Source: Streptomyces aculeolatus (GTDB lineage Bacteria > Actinomycetota > Actinomycetes > Streptomycetales > Streptomycetaceae). From it: a stretch of DNA of 64,000 nucleotides. The stretch's first letter is position 1; every line of letters starts with the position of its first letter. The notes below the pieces were generated by a model. It did not search any database and was not told the origin of the DNA. It worked only from the letters and a program-made list of their open reading frames with translations. Of the stretch, positions 24,461-32,251 are shown one piece after another. The stretch lies in assembly GCF_020400605.1 (NCBI RefSeq), contig NZ_JAINRD010000001.1, positions 372,001-436,000 of the forward strand, in the 5' to 3' direction. Made by a program: the position numbers and the translations under genes.

Positions 24461-24497
24461 TCTCCCTATCCCAACCAGGAAACAGGAGGGCACCAGG

Positions 24498-26471
24498 ATG
24501 CCATCTGGGTCCGCAGACGCGCCGTACAGCAATGTGCGCGCTCTGTTCGATCAATCCGAGAACAGCGGTCCGCCGAACGACGTGGAAGCCGAGATGGCCG
24601 TTCTCGGCGCCATGATGCTCCGCGCCGAGGCCATCGCTGAGGTGACCGAGACCCTGAACCCGGAGGACTACTACCGGCCCGCCCACGAGACGATTCACCG
24701 CGTCATCCTGGCCTTGCACGAAGAGGGCCAACCGGTCGACCCGATCACCCTCACGCACCACCTGGACCGCATCGGCGACCTGCGCCGCGTCGGTGGCGCC
24801 AGCCACGTTCACTCCCTCGTCCAGGCCGTGCCCACGGCCGCGAATGCCGGGTACTACGCCGAGATCGTTCACGAACTGGCCGAGCGCCGCCGCCTTATCG
24901 AAGCCGGAACGCGTCTCGTACAGGCCGCCTCGACTCCGGACGCCTCTGCGGCCGAAGTACGGGAAGCGCTCGCCCTCAGCGACGAGAAGCCTCCGGACAC
25001 CTGGCAGGAACCCGTCCCCCTCAACACCCGTCCGACGCTCCCGCCCTTCCCGCTGCACACCTTCCCCGGCTGGCTGCGCGAGTTCGCTGCCGGCATCGCC
25101 GAGGAGACGCAGACACCCGTCGATATGGCGGGCTCCCTGGCCCTGTCCGTTCTGGCGACGGCTGCCGGTGGTCGCTGCGTCGTGCAGGTGCGCGGCCGGT
25201 GGCGTGAGCCGACCAATCTGTACGTGGTCGTCGCTCTCCCGCCCGCCAACCGCAAGAGCGCCGTCTTCGCAGCGATGACCGGCCCGCTCTACGAAGCGGA
25301 AAGGTCGCTCGCGGACGAAATGGCCGGGCGCATTCTGGAGGCCAACCTGACCCGCAGGATGGCACAGGAAGCGGCCGACAAGGCCGCCGCTCGCGCCGCG
25401 TCGGCCGAGGGTCCCGAGCATGACTCGCTCGTCGCCGAGGCGATCGGTCTGGCACAGCAAGCCGAAGGGCTCACCGTGCCCGCGCGGCCCCGGCTGCTGG
25501 CCGACGACTCCACCCCGGAGACCGTCACCTCCCTCATGGCCGAGCAGGGTGGGCGCCTGGCCGTCATGTCCGCCGAGGGCGGCATCTTCGACATCATCGC
25601 CGGGCGCTACTCCGGCACCCCCAACATGGAGGTGTTCCTGAAAGGGCACGCCGGGGACCGGTTGCGCGTCGACCGCCGCTCCCGTGAGGAGTCCATCGAA
25701 GCCCCCGCTCTCACGATGGGTCTGGCAGTGCAGCCGACCGTCCTGGAGGACATCGGCAAGCACCGCGGATTCGACGGGCGCGGCCTCCTGGCCCGGTTCC
25801 TCTACTCCATGCCGGAATCTCTCGTCGGCTACCGGAACAGCGACCCCGACCCCGTGGCGGACGTCGTCGCCACTCGATACGAGCGCAATATCGTCGCGCT
25901 CACGCTCTCCCTCGCGGACTGGACGGATCCGGCCGTACTCCAGCTCACCCCGGCCGCCGACAACACGCTGAAGAGCTACCAGGAAGAGCTGGAGATCCAA
26001 CTCCGTCCCAAGGGCGGCAAGCTGGGTCACCTCCAGAAGTGGGCGGGCAAGCTGGTGGGCACCGTCGCGCGCATCGCCGGGCTGCTGCACCTGGCCGCCC
26101 ACCTGCATGACGGCTACGGCAAGGCCATCGATGACAGCACCATGCTGGGTGCCATCGAACTCGGCGAGTACTTCGCCGGCCACGCGCTGAACGTCTTTGA
26201 CCTCATGGGCGCTGACGCGGCCCAGTCGCGGGCCAAGACGCTCCTGGAGGTGCTGGCAGCGAACGGCTGGGAGACGGTCAGCCGTCGCGACCTCTTCGCC
26301 AAGCTCTCCCGCGCCGAGTTCCCCACGGTGGCCGACATGGAGCCGGCCGTCTCCCTCCTGGAGGAACACGGCTACCTGCGTATCCACACACCACCCCGGA
26401 ACGGCAAGCGCGGCCGTCCGCCGGCGCCGCGTTACCTCATCCACCCGCAGGTACGGGAGGGGCTGGCATGA
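24498..26471 (+). CDS. replication protein: DnaB N-terminal domain fused to DUF3987
   Basis: A 657-residue protein. Residues about 25-125 match the helicase DnaB N-terminal domain (NDVEAEMAVLGAMMLRAEAIAEV, YYRPAHETIHRVILALHEEGQPVDPITL). Residues about 180-570 match DUF3987 (YfjI-like), with a degenerate P-loop ALPPANRKSAV in place of GxxxxGKS, and SAEGGIFDIIAGRYSG. The C-terminus is a winged-helix-like segment (WETVSRRDLFAKLS) ending in a basic tail. It probably initiates or drives replication of the excised element, since no RepSA or prim-pol gene is present. Preceded by hairpin C; overlaps the next frame by ATGA. Confidence 0.75.
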   Translation: MPSGSADAPYSNVRALFDQSENSGPPNDVEAEMAVLGAMMLRAEAIAEVTETLNPEDYYRPAHETIHRVILALHEEGQPVDPITLTHHLDRIGDLRRVGGASHVHSLVQAVPTAANAGYYAEIVHELAERRRLIEAGTRLVQAASTPDASAAEVREALALSDEKPPDTWQEPVPLNTRPTLPPFPLHTFPGWLREFAAGIAEETQTPVDMAGSLALSVLATAAGGRCVVQVRGRWREPTNLYVVVALPPANRKSAVFAAMTGPLYEAERSLADEMAGRILEANLTRRMAQEAADKAAARAASAEGPEHDSLVAEAIGLAQQAEGLTVPARPRLLADDSTPETVTSLMAEQGGRLAVMSAEGGIFDIIAGRYSGTPNMEVFLKGHAGDRLRVDRRSREESIEAPALTMGLAVQPTVLEDIGKHRGFDGRGLLARFLYSMPESLVGYRNSDPDPVADVVATRYERNIVALTLSLADWTDPAVLQLTPAADNTLKSYQEELEIQLRPKGGKLGHLQKWAGKLVGTVARIAGLLHLAAHLHDGYGKAIDDSTMLGAIELGEYFAGHALNVFDLMGADAAQSRAKTLLEVLAANGWETVSRRDLFAKLSRAEFPTVADMEPAVSLLEEHGYLRIHTPPRNGKRGRPPAPRYLIHPQVREGLA

Positions 26472-26514
26472 CCACACGCACAGCCCTGCGCGGCACCGTC
26501 CGGCCGCACAAACC

Positions 26515-26774
26515 GCAGAAACAACAAAAACCCCGCGCTTCCAATGCTGACCAGCAGCGCAGCACCCTCGGCCCCGTGCGGAGCCAGCCGCCGCAGAAAG
26601 CGACGGAACCGCCGCACAAATACCCGCGCATCGCTGCTCGCAGCCTGGACGGCCAAGCCGACCCGTATTTCTGCGGCGCATTCGATGCTTTCTACGGAAG
26701 CCGCCCTGTCGCCGACGAAACCCCAGGTCAGGAGCCAAGTCCGCTGGTTTCTGCGGATTCTGCGGTTTCTGCGG
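26515..26774. repeat. TTCTGCGG iterons, candidate replication origin
   Basis: Six copies of TTCTGCGG: two inverted (26515-26522, 26591-26598), one direct (26669-26676), and three in tandem with 9-bp period (26749, 26758, 26767). They lie between the replication gene and xis in a stretch with local A-rich runs (AAACAACAAAAACC). Iterons of this kind mark replication origins. The in-frame reading here is Pro/Gln/Ser-rich and may not be a structured protein. Confidence 0.5.
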
Positions 26775-26809
26775 CGAACGTCCGTACCCCAAGCGCTGAA
26801 GGGATCACC

Positions 26810-27052
26810 GTGCAGCACGCCCTGAACCCTCGTGATCACGGCGACATCGACCCGACCATTGCCCTGCTCCCGGTTGAGGAGGCTGCCCGCCGACTCGGTA
26901 TCGGCAGGACCGTCTGTTACCGGCTCATCAGCGCTGGAGAGCTGGAGTCGGTCACGGTCGGCCGCCTCCGGCGTGTCCCCGCAGACGCGATTCCCGAGTA
27001 CGTCGCCCGCCTGCGGGCGCTTGGCCGTCCCTTCGTCCAGTCCGCAGCCTGA
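26810..27052 (+). CDS. xis: excisionase-type MerR/helix-turn-helix protein
   Basis: An 80-residue protein from GTG 26810 (GAAGGGATC upstream). The winged helix-turn-helix is LLPVEEAARRLGIGRTVCYRLISAGELESVTVGRLRRVPADAIPEYVARL, the common AICE excisionase fold, which bends att DNA and steers the integrase to excision. The frame is also open upstream to an ATG at 26468 that overlaps the replication gene stop (ATGA) and has its own GGGAGGGG site, so a 194-residue form is possible. 13 bases before int. Confidence 0.85.
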   Translation: MQHALNPRDHGDIDPTIALLPVEEAARRLGIGRTVCYRLISAGELESVTVGRLRRVPADAIPEYVARLRALGRPFVQSAA

Positions 27053-27065
27053 GAGAGGAGAAACC

Positions 27066-28346
27066 GTGGGAGACGACAAGAAGCGCGTCCGGCAGCCCAA
27101 CGGCCGGTCCTCGATCTACCTCGGTCGCGACGGCCGTTGGCACGGCCGCGTCACGGTTGGTGTACGCGACGACGGCAAGCCGGACCGGCGCCACGTCGGC
27201 CGGAAGACGAAAGCGGAAGTCGTCGAGGCCGTGAGGGAGCTGGAGCGCATGCGTGACGCCGACGCCGTGCGCAAGCCGGGCAAGCCGTGGACGGTGAAGG
27301 CGTGGCTGACGCACTGGATCGAGAACATTGCTCCGCTCGGGGTCAACGAGAACACGATGGTGGGGTACGGCGTGGCCGTGCGGAAGCACCTGATCCCCGG
27401 CTTGGGGGCTCACCGTCTCGACAAGCTCAAGCCGGAGCACATCGAGGTCTTCTACGCGAAGATGCAGGCCCACGGAAGCAGGCCCGCGACCGCCCACCAG
27501 GTGCACCGCACCTTCCGCACCGCTCTCAACGAGGCGGTGCGCCGTGGCCACCTGGCGAGGAACCCGGTGCAGTTGGCCAAGGCGCCGAGGGTGCGCGAAG
27601 AAGAGGTGGAGCCATACAGCGTCGAAGAGGTGCGGCGGTTGCTCCGCGCGGCCGACAGGCGCCGCAACTCGGCACGGTGGGCCGTGGCCCTTGCCCTCGG
27701 GCTCCGGCAGGGTGAAGCGCTCGGGTTGAAGTGGACCGATGTGGACTTGGACCGAGGGGTTCTCATGGTCCGGCGTAGTCGGCGGCGGCCCCGCTACACG
27801 CACGGATGCGGGAGCCGCCCGTGTGGGCGCAAGGCCGGGTACTGCCCGCAGCGCCAGCGGACCAATCCCGAGACGGCCGACACGAAGTCTCGCGCCGGTC
27901 GGCGTGCGGTCGGGCTCCCTCCACAGCTTGTGGACTTGCTACGCAAGCACAAGATCCGTCAAGACACCGAGCGGGAGGCGGCAGAGGACGCCTGGCATGA
28001 CGAGGGATGGCTGTTCGCGACGCCGACCGGTCTGGGATCGCCTCCGCGCACCGACTACGACGAGTGGAAGGAGTTGCTGCGCGACGCGAAGGTACGCGAC
28101 GGCCGGCTACACGATGCCCGACACACGGCGGCGACAGTGCTGCTGATCCTCGGAGTCTCCGAGCGCGCCGTCATGGGGCTCATGGGATGGTCGACCACCG
28201 CCATGGCCGCGCGGTATCAGCACATGGTCGATTCTGTCCGCAGCAACGTGGCGCGACAGGTTGACGGGCTCATCTGGAAGCCGGACGGAGACGGGCCGGA
28301 CGACGATGACGACGGGCTTGCGGGAGCCCTCGTACCGGCCAACTGA
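27066..28346 (+). CDS. int: tyrosine site-specific integrase
   Basis: A 426-residue recombinase from GTG 27066 with AGGAG upstream. It has an N-terminal arm-binding domain, a core-binding SAM-like domain (about 70-165: WTVKAWLTHWIENIAPLG), and a catalytic domain showing Arg in ALGLRQGEALGLKW, a Lys/Arg strand, H-x-x-R in LHDARHTAATVLL, and the nucleophile Tyr in AARYQHMVD. A Cys/His insert (HGCGSRPCGRKAGYC) between catalytic motifs is typical of many Streptomyces AICE integrases as I recall. It acts at the 57-bp att core in tRNA-Ser. Coupled with xis. Confidence 0.95.
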   Translation: MGDDKKRVRQPNGRSSIYLGRDGRWHGRVTVGVRDDGKPDRRHVGRKTKAEVVEAVRELERMRDADAVRKPGKPWTVKAWLTHWIENIAPLGVNENTMVGYGVAVRKHLIPGLGAHRLDKLKPEHIEVFYAKMQAHGSRPATAHQVHRTFRTALNEAVRRGHLARNPVQLAKAPRVREEEVEPYSVEEVRRLLRAADRRRNSARWAVALALGLRQGEALGLKWTDVDLDRGVLMVRRSRRRPRYTHGCGSRPCGRKAGYCPQRQRTNPETADTKSRAGRRAVGLPPQLVDLLRKHKIRQDTEREAAEDAWHDEGWLFATPTGLGSPPRTDYDEWKELLRDAKVRDGRLHDARHTAATVLLILGVSERAVMGLMGWSTTAMAARYQHMVDSVRSNVARQVDGLIWKPDGDGPDDDDDGLAGALVPAN

Positions 28347-28364
28347 GACCAAAACTGAGACCAG
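28344..28364. repeat. candidate integrase arm site, right
   Basis: TGAGACCAAAA followed by CTGAGACCAG, 20 of 21 bases identical to the left copy at 8260-8280. It begins with the int stop codon itself and lies 58 bases from the att repeat. Confidence 0.55.
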
Positions 28365-28367
28365 ATA

Positions 28368-28405
28368 CACGAAGGCCGGGCCTGTCGCGGGCCCGGCCTT
28401 TCGTG
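28368..28405. terminator. element-borne terminator for tRNA-Ser and int
   Basis: GGCCGGGCC (28374-28382), a short loop containing TGTCG, and GGCCCGGCC (28390-28398), extended by CACGAA/TTTCGTG. It serves int from the left and the tRNA from the right. Its flanks and loop resemble the terminator at 8057-8089 that the tRNA lost through insertion. Confidence 0.7.
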
Positions 28406-28419
28406 TTTCTGCACTTCAG

Positions 28420-28509
28420 TGGCGGTAGCGGTGGGATTTGAACCCACGGTGGAGTTGCCCCCACACTCGCTTTCGAGGCGAGCTCCTTCGGCCGCTCGGA
28501 CACGCTACC
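28420..28509 (-). tRNA. tRNA-Ser (anticodon CGA)
   Basis: Acceptor 5' GGTAGCG pairs with 3' CGCTACC, followed by discriminator G and encoded CCA. The D-loop reads CCGAGCGGCC. The anticodon stem CTCGC/GCGAG encloses loop CTCGAAA, giving anticodon CGA for UCG codons. A long variable arm (TGTGGGGGCAACTCCAC) is typical of class II serine tRNAs, and the T-loop is GTTCAAATC. The 3' half is the AICE attachment site, and the intact gene is restored by the element's own sequence. Confidence 0.95.
28422..28478. repeat. attR: 57-bp att repeat within tRNA-Ser
   Basis: Identical to 8097-8153. Spans the tRNA from its CCA region to the anticodon loop. The repeat ends at GAGG; beyond it the anticodon stem (GCGAG) and 5' half are present only here. 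Confidence 0.92.
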
Positions 28510-28550
28510 GCCACGCAGCTTAGCCCACCTGCCGCCGTGAGCAGAAATCG

Positions 28551-29051
28551 TTACGGGCGCGGTTCGTCCGTCGCCGGGGTGTCGCGGAAGAACGCGGTCA
28601 GCAGGGCGGTGGCGGGCCCGGCCAGGACGTGGGGGACGACCTCGGGGCGGTGGTTCAGGCGGCGGTCGCGGAGTACGTCCCAGAGGGAGCCCGCCGCGCC
28701 CGTCTTCGGGTCGCGGGCGGCGTAGACGACGCGGTCGACGCGGGCGAGGACCGCGGCGCCCGCGCACATCGTGCACGGCTCCAGGGTGACTACCAGCGTG
28801 CAGCCCGTCAGCCGCCAGCCGCCCAGCTCCGCCGCCGCGGCGCGCAGCGCCAGGACCTCCGCGTGCGCCGTGGGGTCGCCCGTCGCCTCGCGTTCGTTCC
28901 TGGCCCTGGCGAGGATCCGGCCCGTGGGGGGCGCGGAGATCAGCGTCTCGTACGGGTCGCCGGACGCGTCGGCCGGGCCCACGACCACCGCGCCCACCGG
29001 GACGTCCCCCGTCAGAAGGGCGCGCTCCGCCTCCGCGAGGGCCGCGCGCAT
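28551..29051 (-). CDS. tadA: tRNA adenosine(34) deaminase TadA
   Basis: A 166-residue zinc deaminase that converts A34 to inosine in tRNA-Arg(ACG). The zinc and proton-shuttle motif is [12 protein letters not shown], and the second pair of ligands is [10 protein letters not shown]. The N-terminus begins directly in [24 protein letters not shown]. The frame upstream has no start before the stop of the preceding gene. Downstream of and same direction as its partner gene at 29108. The syntenic neighbour of tRNA-Ser and upp in Streptomyces. Confidence 0.92.
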   Translation of the reverse strand: MRAALAEAERALLTGDVPVGAVVVGPADASGDPYETLISAPPTGRILARARNEREATGDPTAHAEVLALRAAAAELGGWRLTGCTLVVTLEPCTMCAGAAVLARVDRVVYAARDPKTGAAGSLWDVLRDRRLNHRPEVVPHVLAGPATALLTAFFRDTPATDEPRP

Positions 29052-29107
29052 CGGCGGTGCCCACAGCTCCTCGTACGGGCCGGTCTCCGCTCCGCCGCCG
29101 GGCTCCG

Positions 29108-29656
29108 TCAGCGGACCGTCTCCAGCACGTCCGCCGCGCCGAGCAGGTCGGCGATCTCGTTGACCGCGTCGCCGTGCAGCGCCAGCAGCTGCTTCTCCGA
29201 GACCCCGAGGTCCGCCAGCAGCTCCGAGTCGCCCACCGGGCCCGCCGGCGTGCCGGGAGGGGCGTCCGGGTCGGCGTCGGAGTCCGCGTCGGCGCCGGTG
29301 TCGGCGTCCGGCTCGCCGTCCTCCGTGCCGTCCAGGTCCGTCAGGCTGTCGAGCGCGCTGTCGTCCTCCGGCTCCCGGCCGAGCAGCTCGGGGGTGAGCA
29401 GGATCTCCCCGTACGCGCTGCGCCCCGCGGCGGCGGCGTTCGAGACGAAGACGCGCGGGTCGTCCTCACCGTCTATACGGATGACGCTGTACCAGATGTC
29501 CTCCTGTTCGAGCAGCACCAGTACGGTCTCGTCTGCGTCGGCCGTCGCCTCGCGGGCGAGGTCGGCCAGGTCGTCCAGCGTCTCCACGTCGTCGAGCTCT
29601 GTATCGCTCGCTTCCCACCCGTCTTCGGTGCGCGCGAGCAGTGCGGCGAAGTACAC
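29108..29656 (-). CDS. tRNA adenosine deaminase-associated protein
   Basis: A 182-residue acidic protein conserved upstream of tadA in Streptomyces and usually named only by that association. It starts at GTG 29656 (GGGAGAG site): [36 protein letters not shown]. An alpha/beta N-terminal domain of about 110 residues is followed by a low-complexity Asp/Glu/Pro linker and a helical C-terminus ([32 protein letters not shown]). Role unknown; the same operon as tadA with a 56-base gap. Confidence 0.82.
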   Translation of the reverse strand: MYFAALLARTEDGWEASDTELDDVETLDDLADLAREATADADETVLVLLEQEDIWYSVIRIDGEDDPRVFVSNAAAAGRSAYGEILLTPELLGREPEDDSALDSLTDLDGTEDGEPDADTGADADSDADPDAPPGTPAGPVGDSELLADLGVSEKQLLALHGDAVNEIADLLGAADVLETVR

Positions 29657-29847
29657 CGTGACTCTCCCACTGGTCCTAGGTGTGCCGGGCCGGGTGGTCG
29701 AGCTTGCCTGCTCTCTCCCCCCGACCTGGGGCGGGGGACCCGCCCTCACCGGAATCGTGACAGAAACCTGCGCTGTCTGCGGGGTCTTCCGCTGTGCGTC
29801 GTGAATTGGGCTGCCGCGAGGCCCGCCTTCCGCCGCCGATCGGCCGT

Positions 29848-30033
29848 CTACCAGCGGAACGTCCGCATGCGGTGGACGTGCCGCCGCCGCGCCGCCCGGG
29901 CGCGCCGCGGCTGGACGCGCGCCCGCAGTTGCTCGGCTTCGTGCAGGTCGCGCAGGAAGGCGGCGCGGCGCCGGCTGCGGGCGTCGGACGTCTCGGTCAG
30001 CGGATCACCGCTGCGCAGATCACGATCCGGCAT
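29848..30033 (-). CDS. small basic conserved protein
   Basis: A 61-residue Arg-rich protein from ATG 30033, preceded by GGAGGTGTGGG. Sequence [21 protein letters not shown] leads into a helical, strongly basic C-terminus ([36 protein letters not shown]). As I recall, it matches a short conserved gene between tadA and upp in S. coelicolor. Possibly nucleic-acid binding, but no motif proves it. Divergent from upp. Confidence 0.65.
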   Translation of the reverse strand: MPDRDLRSGDPLTETSDARSRRRAAFLRDLHEAEQLRARVQPRRARAARRRHVHRMRTFRW

Positions 30034-30184
30034 CCCACACCTCCAGCGTCCGGACGGGCCGGGGGACATATCCACCTTGCACCCGGTTGGCGGTTGTGTG
30101 CGAACCGCGGCCCGTTCCTCCACGCGTACCCCCCGGCCCCCACGCGTATCCGTGTCCGGCCGGGACTCGGATAGATTCGGGAGC

Positions 30185-30817
30185 ATGCGGATTCACGTGG
30201 TCGACCACCCCCTGGTGGCACACAAGCTCACCACGCTGCGCGACGAGCGCACGGACTCTCCCACCTTCCGTCGGCTGGCCGACGAGCTGGTGACGCTCCT
30301 CGCGTACGAGGCGACGCGCGACGTCCGCACCGAACAGGTCGACGTCCGCACGCCCGTCGCCGAGACCACCGGCGTGCGGCTGGCGCGGCCCCGGCCGCTC
30401 ATCGTGCCGATCCTGCGCGCCGGCCTCGGCATGCTCGACGGCATGATGCGGGTGCTGCCGACGGCGGAGGCCGGCTTCCTCGGGCTGATACGCGACGAGG
30501 AGACCCTGCAGCCCAGCACGTACGCGAACAGGCTGCCCGAGGACCTGTCCGGGCGGCAGGTCTACGTCCTGGACCCGATGCTGGCCACCGGCGGCACGCT
30601 CGTCGCGTCGATCCGCGAGCTGATCCGGCGGGGCGCGGACGACGTCACGGCGATCTGCCTGCTGGCGGCGCCGGAGGGCACGGACGCGGTGGAGCACGAG
30701 TTGGCGGGCGCGCCGGTGACGGTGGTCACGGCGGCGATGGACGAACGGCTGAACGAGGCGGGGTACATCGTGCCGGGCCTCGGCGACGCCGGGGACCGGA
30801 TGTACGGGACCGCCTAG
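30185..30817 (+). CDS. upp: uracil phosphoribosyltransferase
   Basis: A 210-residue salvage enzyme making UMP from uracil and PRPP. Family features: start [40 protein letters not shown], the PRPP loop [18 protein letters not shown], and the uracil-binding C-terminus [24 protein letters not shown]. Length is standard. ATG 30185 was chosen since conservation begins there. Monocistronic. Confidence 0.96.
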   Translation: MRIHVVDHPLVAHKLTTLRDERTDSPTFRRLADELVTLLAYEATRDVRTEQVDVRTPVAETTGVRLARPRPLIVPILRAGLGMLDGMMRVLPTAEAGFLGLIRDEETLQPSTYANRLPEDLSGRQVYVLDPMLATGGTLVASIRELIRRGADDVTAICLLAAPEGTDAVEHELAGAPVTVVTAAMDERLNEAGYIVPGLGDAGDRMYGTA

Positions 30818-30944
30818 CGGCAGGCGGGCGGGCCCCTGTGCCGTCGCCCGGTTGGCGGCATGGTCCCCGGGGTTTCCTGGGCCGGGCGGTGCGGTCGCCG
30901 GCTTCGCTACGGGACCGGGTGCCGCCCCTCCTGCGTCCCCGTCC

Positions 30945-31628
30945 TCAGTCGCACGCCCCCGGCTTCGCCTTCGCCGGTGCGACCAGCGCCTTCAGCGCCG
31001 CCTTCGCCTCCGCCGGCTTCGCCAGCCCGCGGAACTCGTCGCCGATGATCAGGTCGACCACCGCGCCCTTGCGCTCCACGGCCTTCGGCTCCGCCTCGGC
31101 CAGCTGGGTGCCCAGCACCTTCAGCTCGCCGTCCACCGTCCCCGGGGCGCCGAGCAGCACGCCGGGGCCGCGTACCTTCTTGTCGTACTGAGCGGGCGCG
31201 TTGTCGACCTTGCCGATCTTGAACCCGCGCTTCTTCAGCTCGTCGGCGGTCTTCTGCGCGAGGCCGGTCCTGGCGGTGGCGTTGAGCACGTTCACCTCGA
31301 CCCGTGCGGGCGCGGGCAGGCTCGACGGCTTCTTCTCCGGTCCGGTCCCCGGACTGCTCTCCGGCTTCTTGCCCTCGCCGGACTTCGCGCCCGTGTCGCC
31401 CGTGCCGCAGTCCTGGGGCGTACGGGCCTGCACGGACTGCTCGTCCTCACCGCCGCCCGTGAACGCGTCGACGAGCTGCAGCGTGCCCCAGCCGACGACC
31501 GCGACCGCGAGCACGGCACCGAGCAGGGCCATGACCTTCCGGCGCCGGCGGTTTCGCCGCATACGCGGATACTTGGTGCCCTTGATGCGGTACGGCCCGC
31601 CCATCTCGGGGGGCGTCAGCATGCTCAT
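30945..31628 (-). CDS. membrane-anchored LytR C-terminal domain protein
   Basis: A 227-residue protein with a basic cytoplasmic N-terminus (YPRMRRNRRRRK), one membrane helix (VMALLGAVLAVAVVGWGTLQLV), a low-complexity linker, and an extracellular LytR_C domain (PARVEVNVLNATARTGLAQKTADELKKRGFKIGKV...VDLIIGDEFRGL). LytR_C domains often accompany cell-wall glycopolymer ligases. This one lacks a catalytic LCP domain. Alternative starts at 31622 or further upstream are possible. Confidence 0.85.
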   Translation of the reverse strand: MSMLTPPEMGGPYRIKGTKYPRMRRNRRRRKVMALLGAVLAVAVVGWGTLQLVDAFTGGGEDEQSVQARTPQDCGTGDTGAKSGEGKKPESSPGTGPEKKPSSLPAPARVEVNVLNATARTGLAQKTADELKKRGFKIGKVDNAPAQYDKKVRGPGVLLGAPGTVDGELKVLGTQLAEAEPKAVERKGAVVDLIIGDEFRGLAKPAEAKAALKALVAPAKAKPGACD

Positions 31629-31716
31629 GGCGGCAGCGTAGTAGCCGGAAGGGGCCGTGCCTACTAAATGATCTATGCGGGGGGCCCGGGTCCCCTCGAA
31701 AGGGGCAACGGACTGG

Positions 31717-32013
31717 TCAGTCCAGCTCAAGCACGCGCGCGTGCAGCACCTGGCGCTGCTGCAGCGCCGCCCGCACCGCGCGGTGCAGTCCGTCCTCCAG
31801 ATAGAGGTCGCCCCGCCACTTCACGACGTGGGCGAAGAGGTCGCCGTAGAAGGTCGAGTCCTCGGCGAGCAGTGTCTCCAGGTCCAGTTGCTGCTTCGTC
31901 GTCACCAACTGGTCGAGGCGTACCGGGCGTGGCGCGACGTCAGCCCACTGGCGGGTGGACTCCCGGCCGTGGTGGGGGTACGGCCTCCCGTTTCCGATGC
32001 GCTTGAAGATCAC
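31717..32013 (-). CDS. VapB-like conserved protein
   Basis: A 98-residue protein beginning MIFKRIGNGRPYPHHGRESTRQWADVAP, with VKWRGDLYLEDGLHRAVRAALQQRQVLHARVLELD. Highly conserved between Streptomyces in my memory and labelled VapB-family antitoxin in some annotations. No PIN-domain toxin is adjacent, so a toxin-antitoxin role is doubtful. It lies in the same direction as the LytR_C gene. Confidence 0.75.
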   Translation of the reverse strand: MIFKRIGNGRPYPHHGRESTRQWADVAPRPVRLDQLVTTKQQLDLETLLAEDSTFYGDLFAHVVKWRGDLYLEDGLHRAVRAALQQRQVLHARVLELD

Positions 32014-32191
32014 ACGGAAAGCCTACCGGGGATGCGCCTCCGGGCGCAGCAGTGATGCACAGGAGCACCAAGTCAGCGGCAAGTACGAGGCAAGGCGCAG
32101 ACAAGGGGAGAGCGGCAGGAGCGAAGCGGGAGGAGGCAGAAGCGGGCGAAAGCAGAGGAAGGGGCGGGGCCGGAGCGGCGGGAGGCACGAA

Positions 32192-32223
32192 GGGAGCCCG
32201 GGCCGTCCTCGGCCCGGGCTCCC
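32192..32223. terminator. strong hairpin terminator after the M28 peptidase
   Basis: GGGAGCCCGGGCC (32192-32204), a 6-base loop and GGCCCGGGCTCCC (32211-32223): a 13-bp perfect stem just past the stop of the leftward peptidase gene. Confidence 0.75.
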
Positions 32224-32251
32224 CCGGCGGCTGTGCTACGCCGTCACGCGC

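Larger units (their letters stand above)
8097..28478. mobile_element. integrated actinomycete conjugative element (AICE), about 20.3 kb
   Basis: Bounded by 57-bp perfect direct repeats made of the 3' half of tRNA-Ser(CGA). It contains the full AICE set: a tyrosine integrase and excisionase next to the intact tRNA, a replication protein, a TraB/FtsK-like double-strand DNA translocase, an SpdB-like spread protein, and GntR-type regulators. Cargo (8.3-18.3 kb) lies at the opposite end from int. The element inserted downstream of the tRNA 3' end and left the truncated copy on the left. All core genes look intact, so it may still excise and transfer. Confidence 0.93.

Noticed and set aside
31717..32013. 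VapBC toxin-antitoxin module
   Set aside because: There is no adjacent PIN-domain toxin, and the protein is long and conserved as a single gene; only the label suggests an antitoxin.
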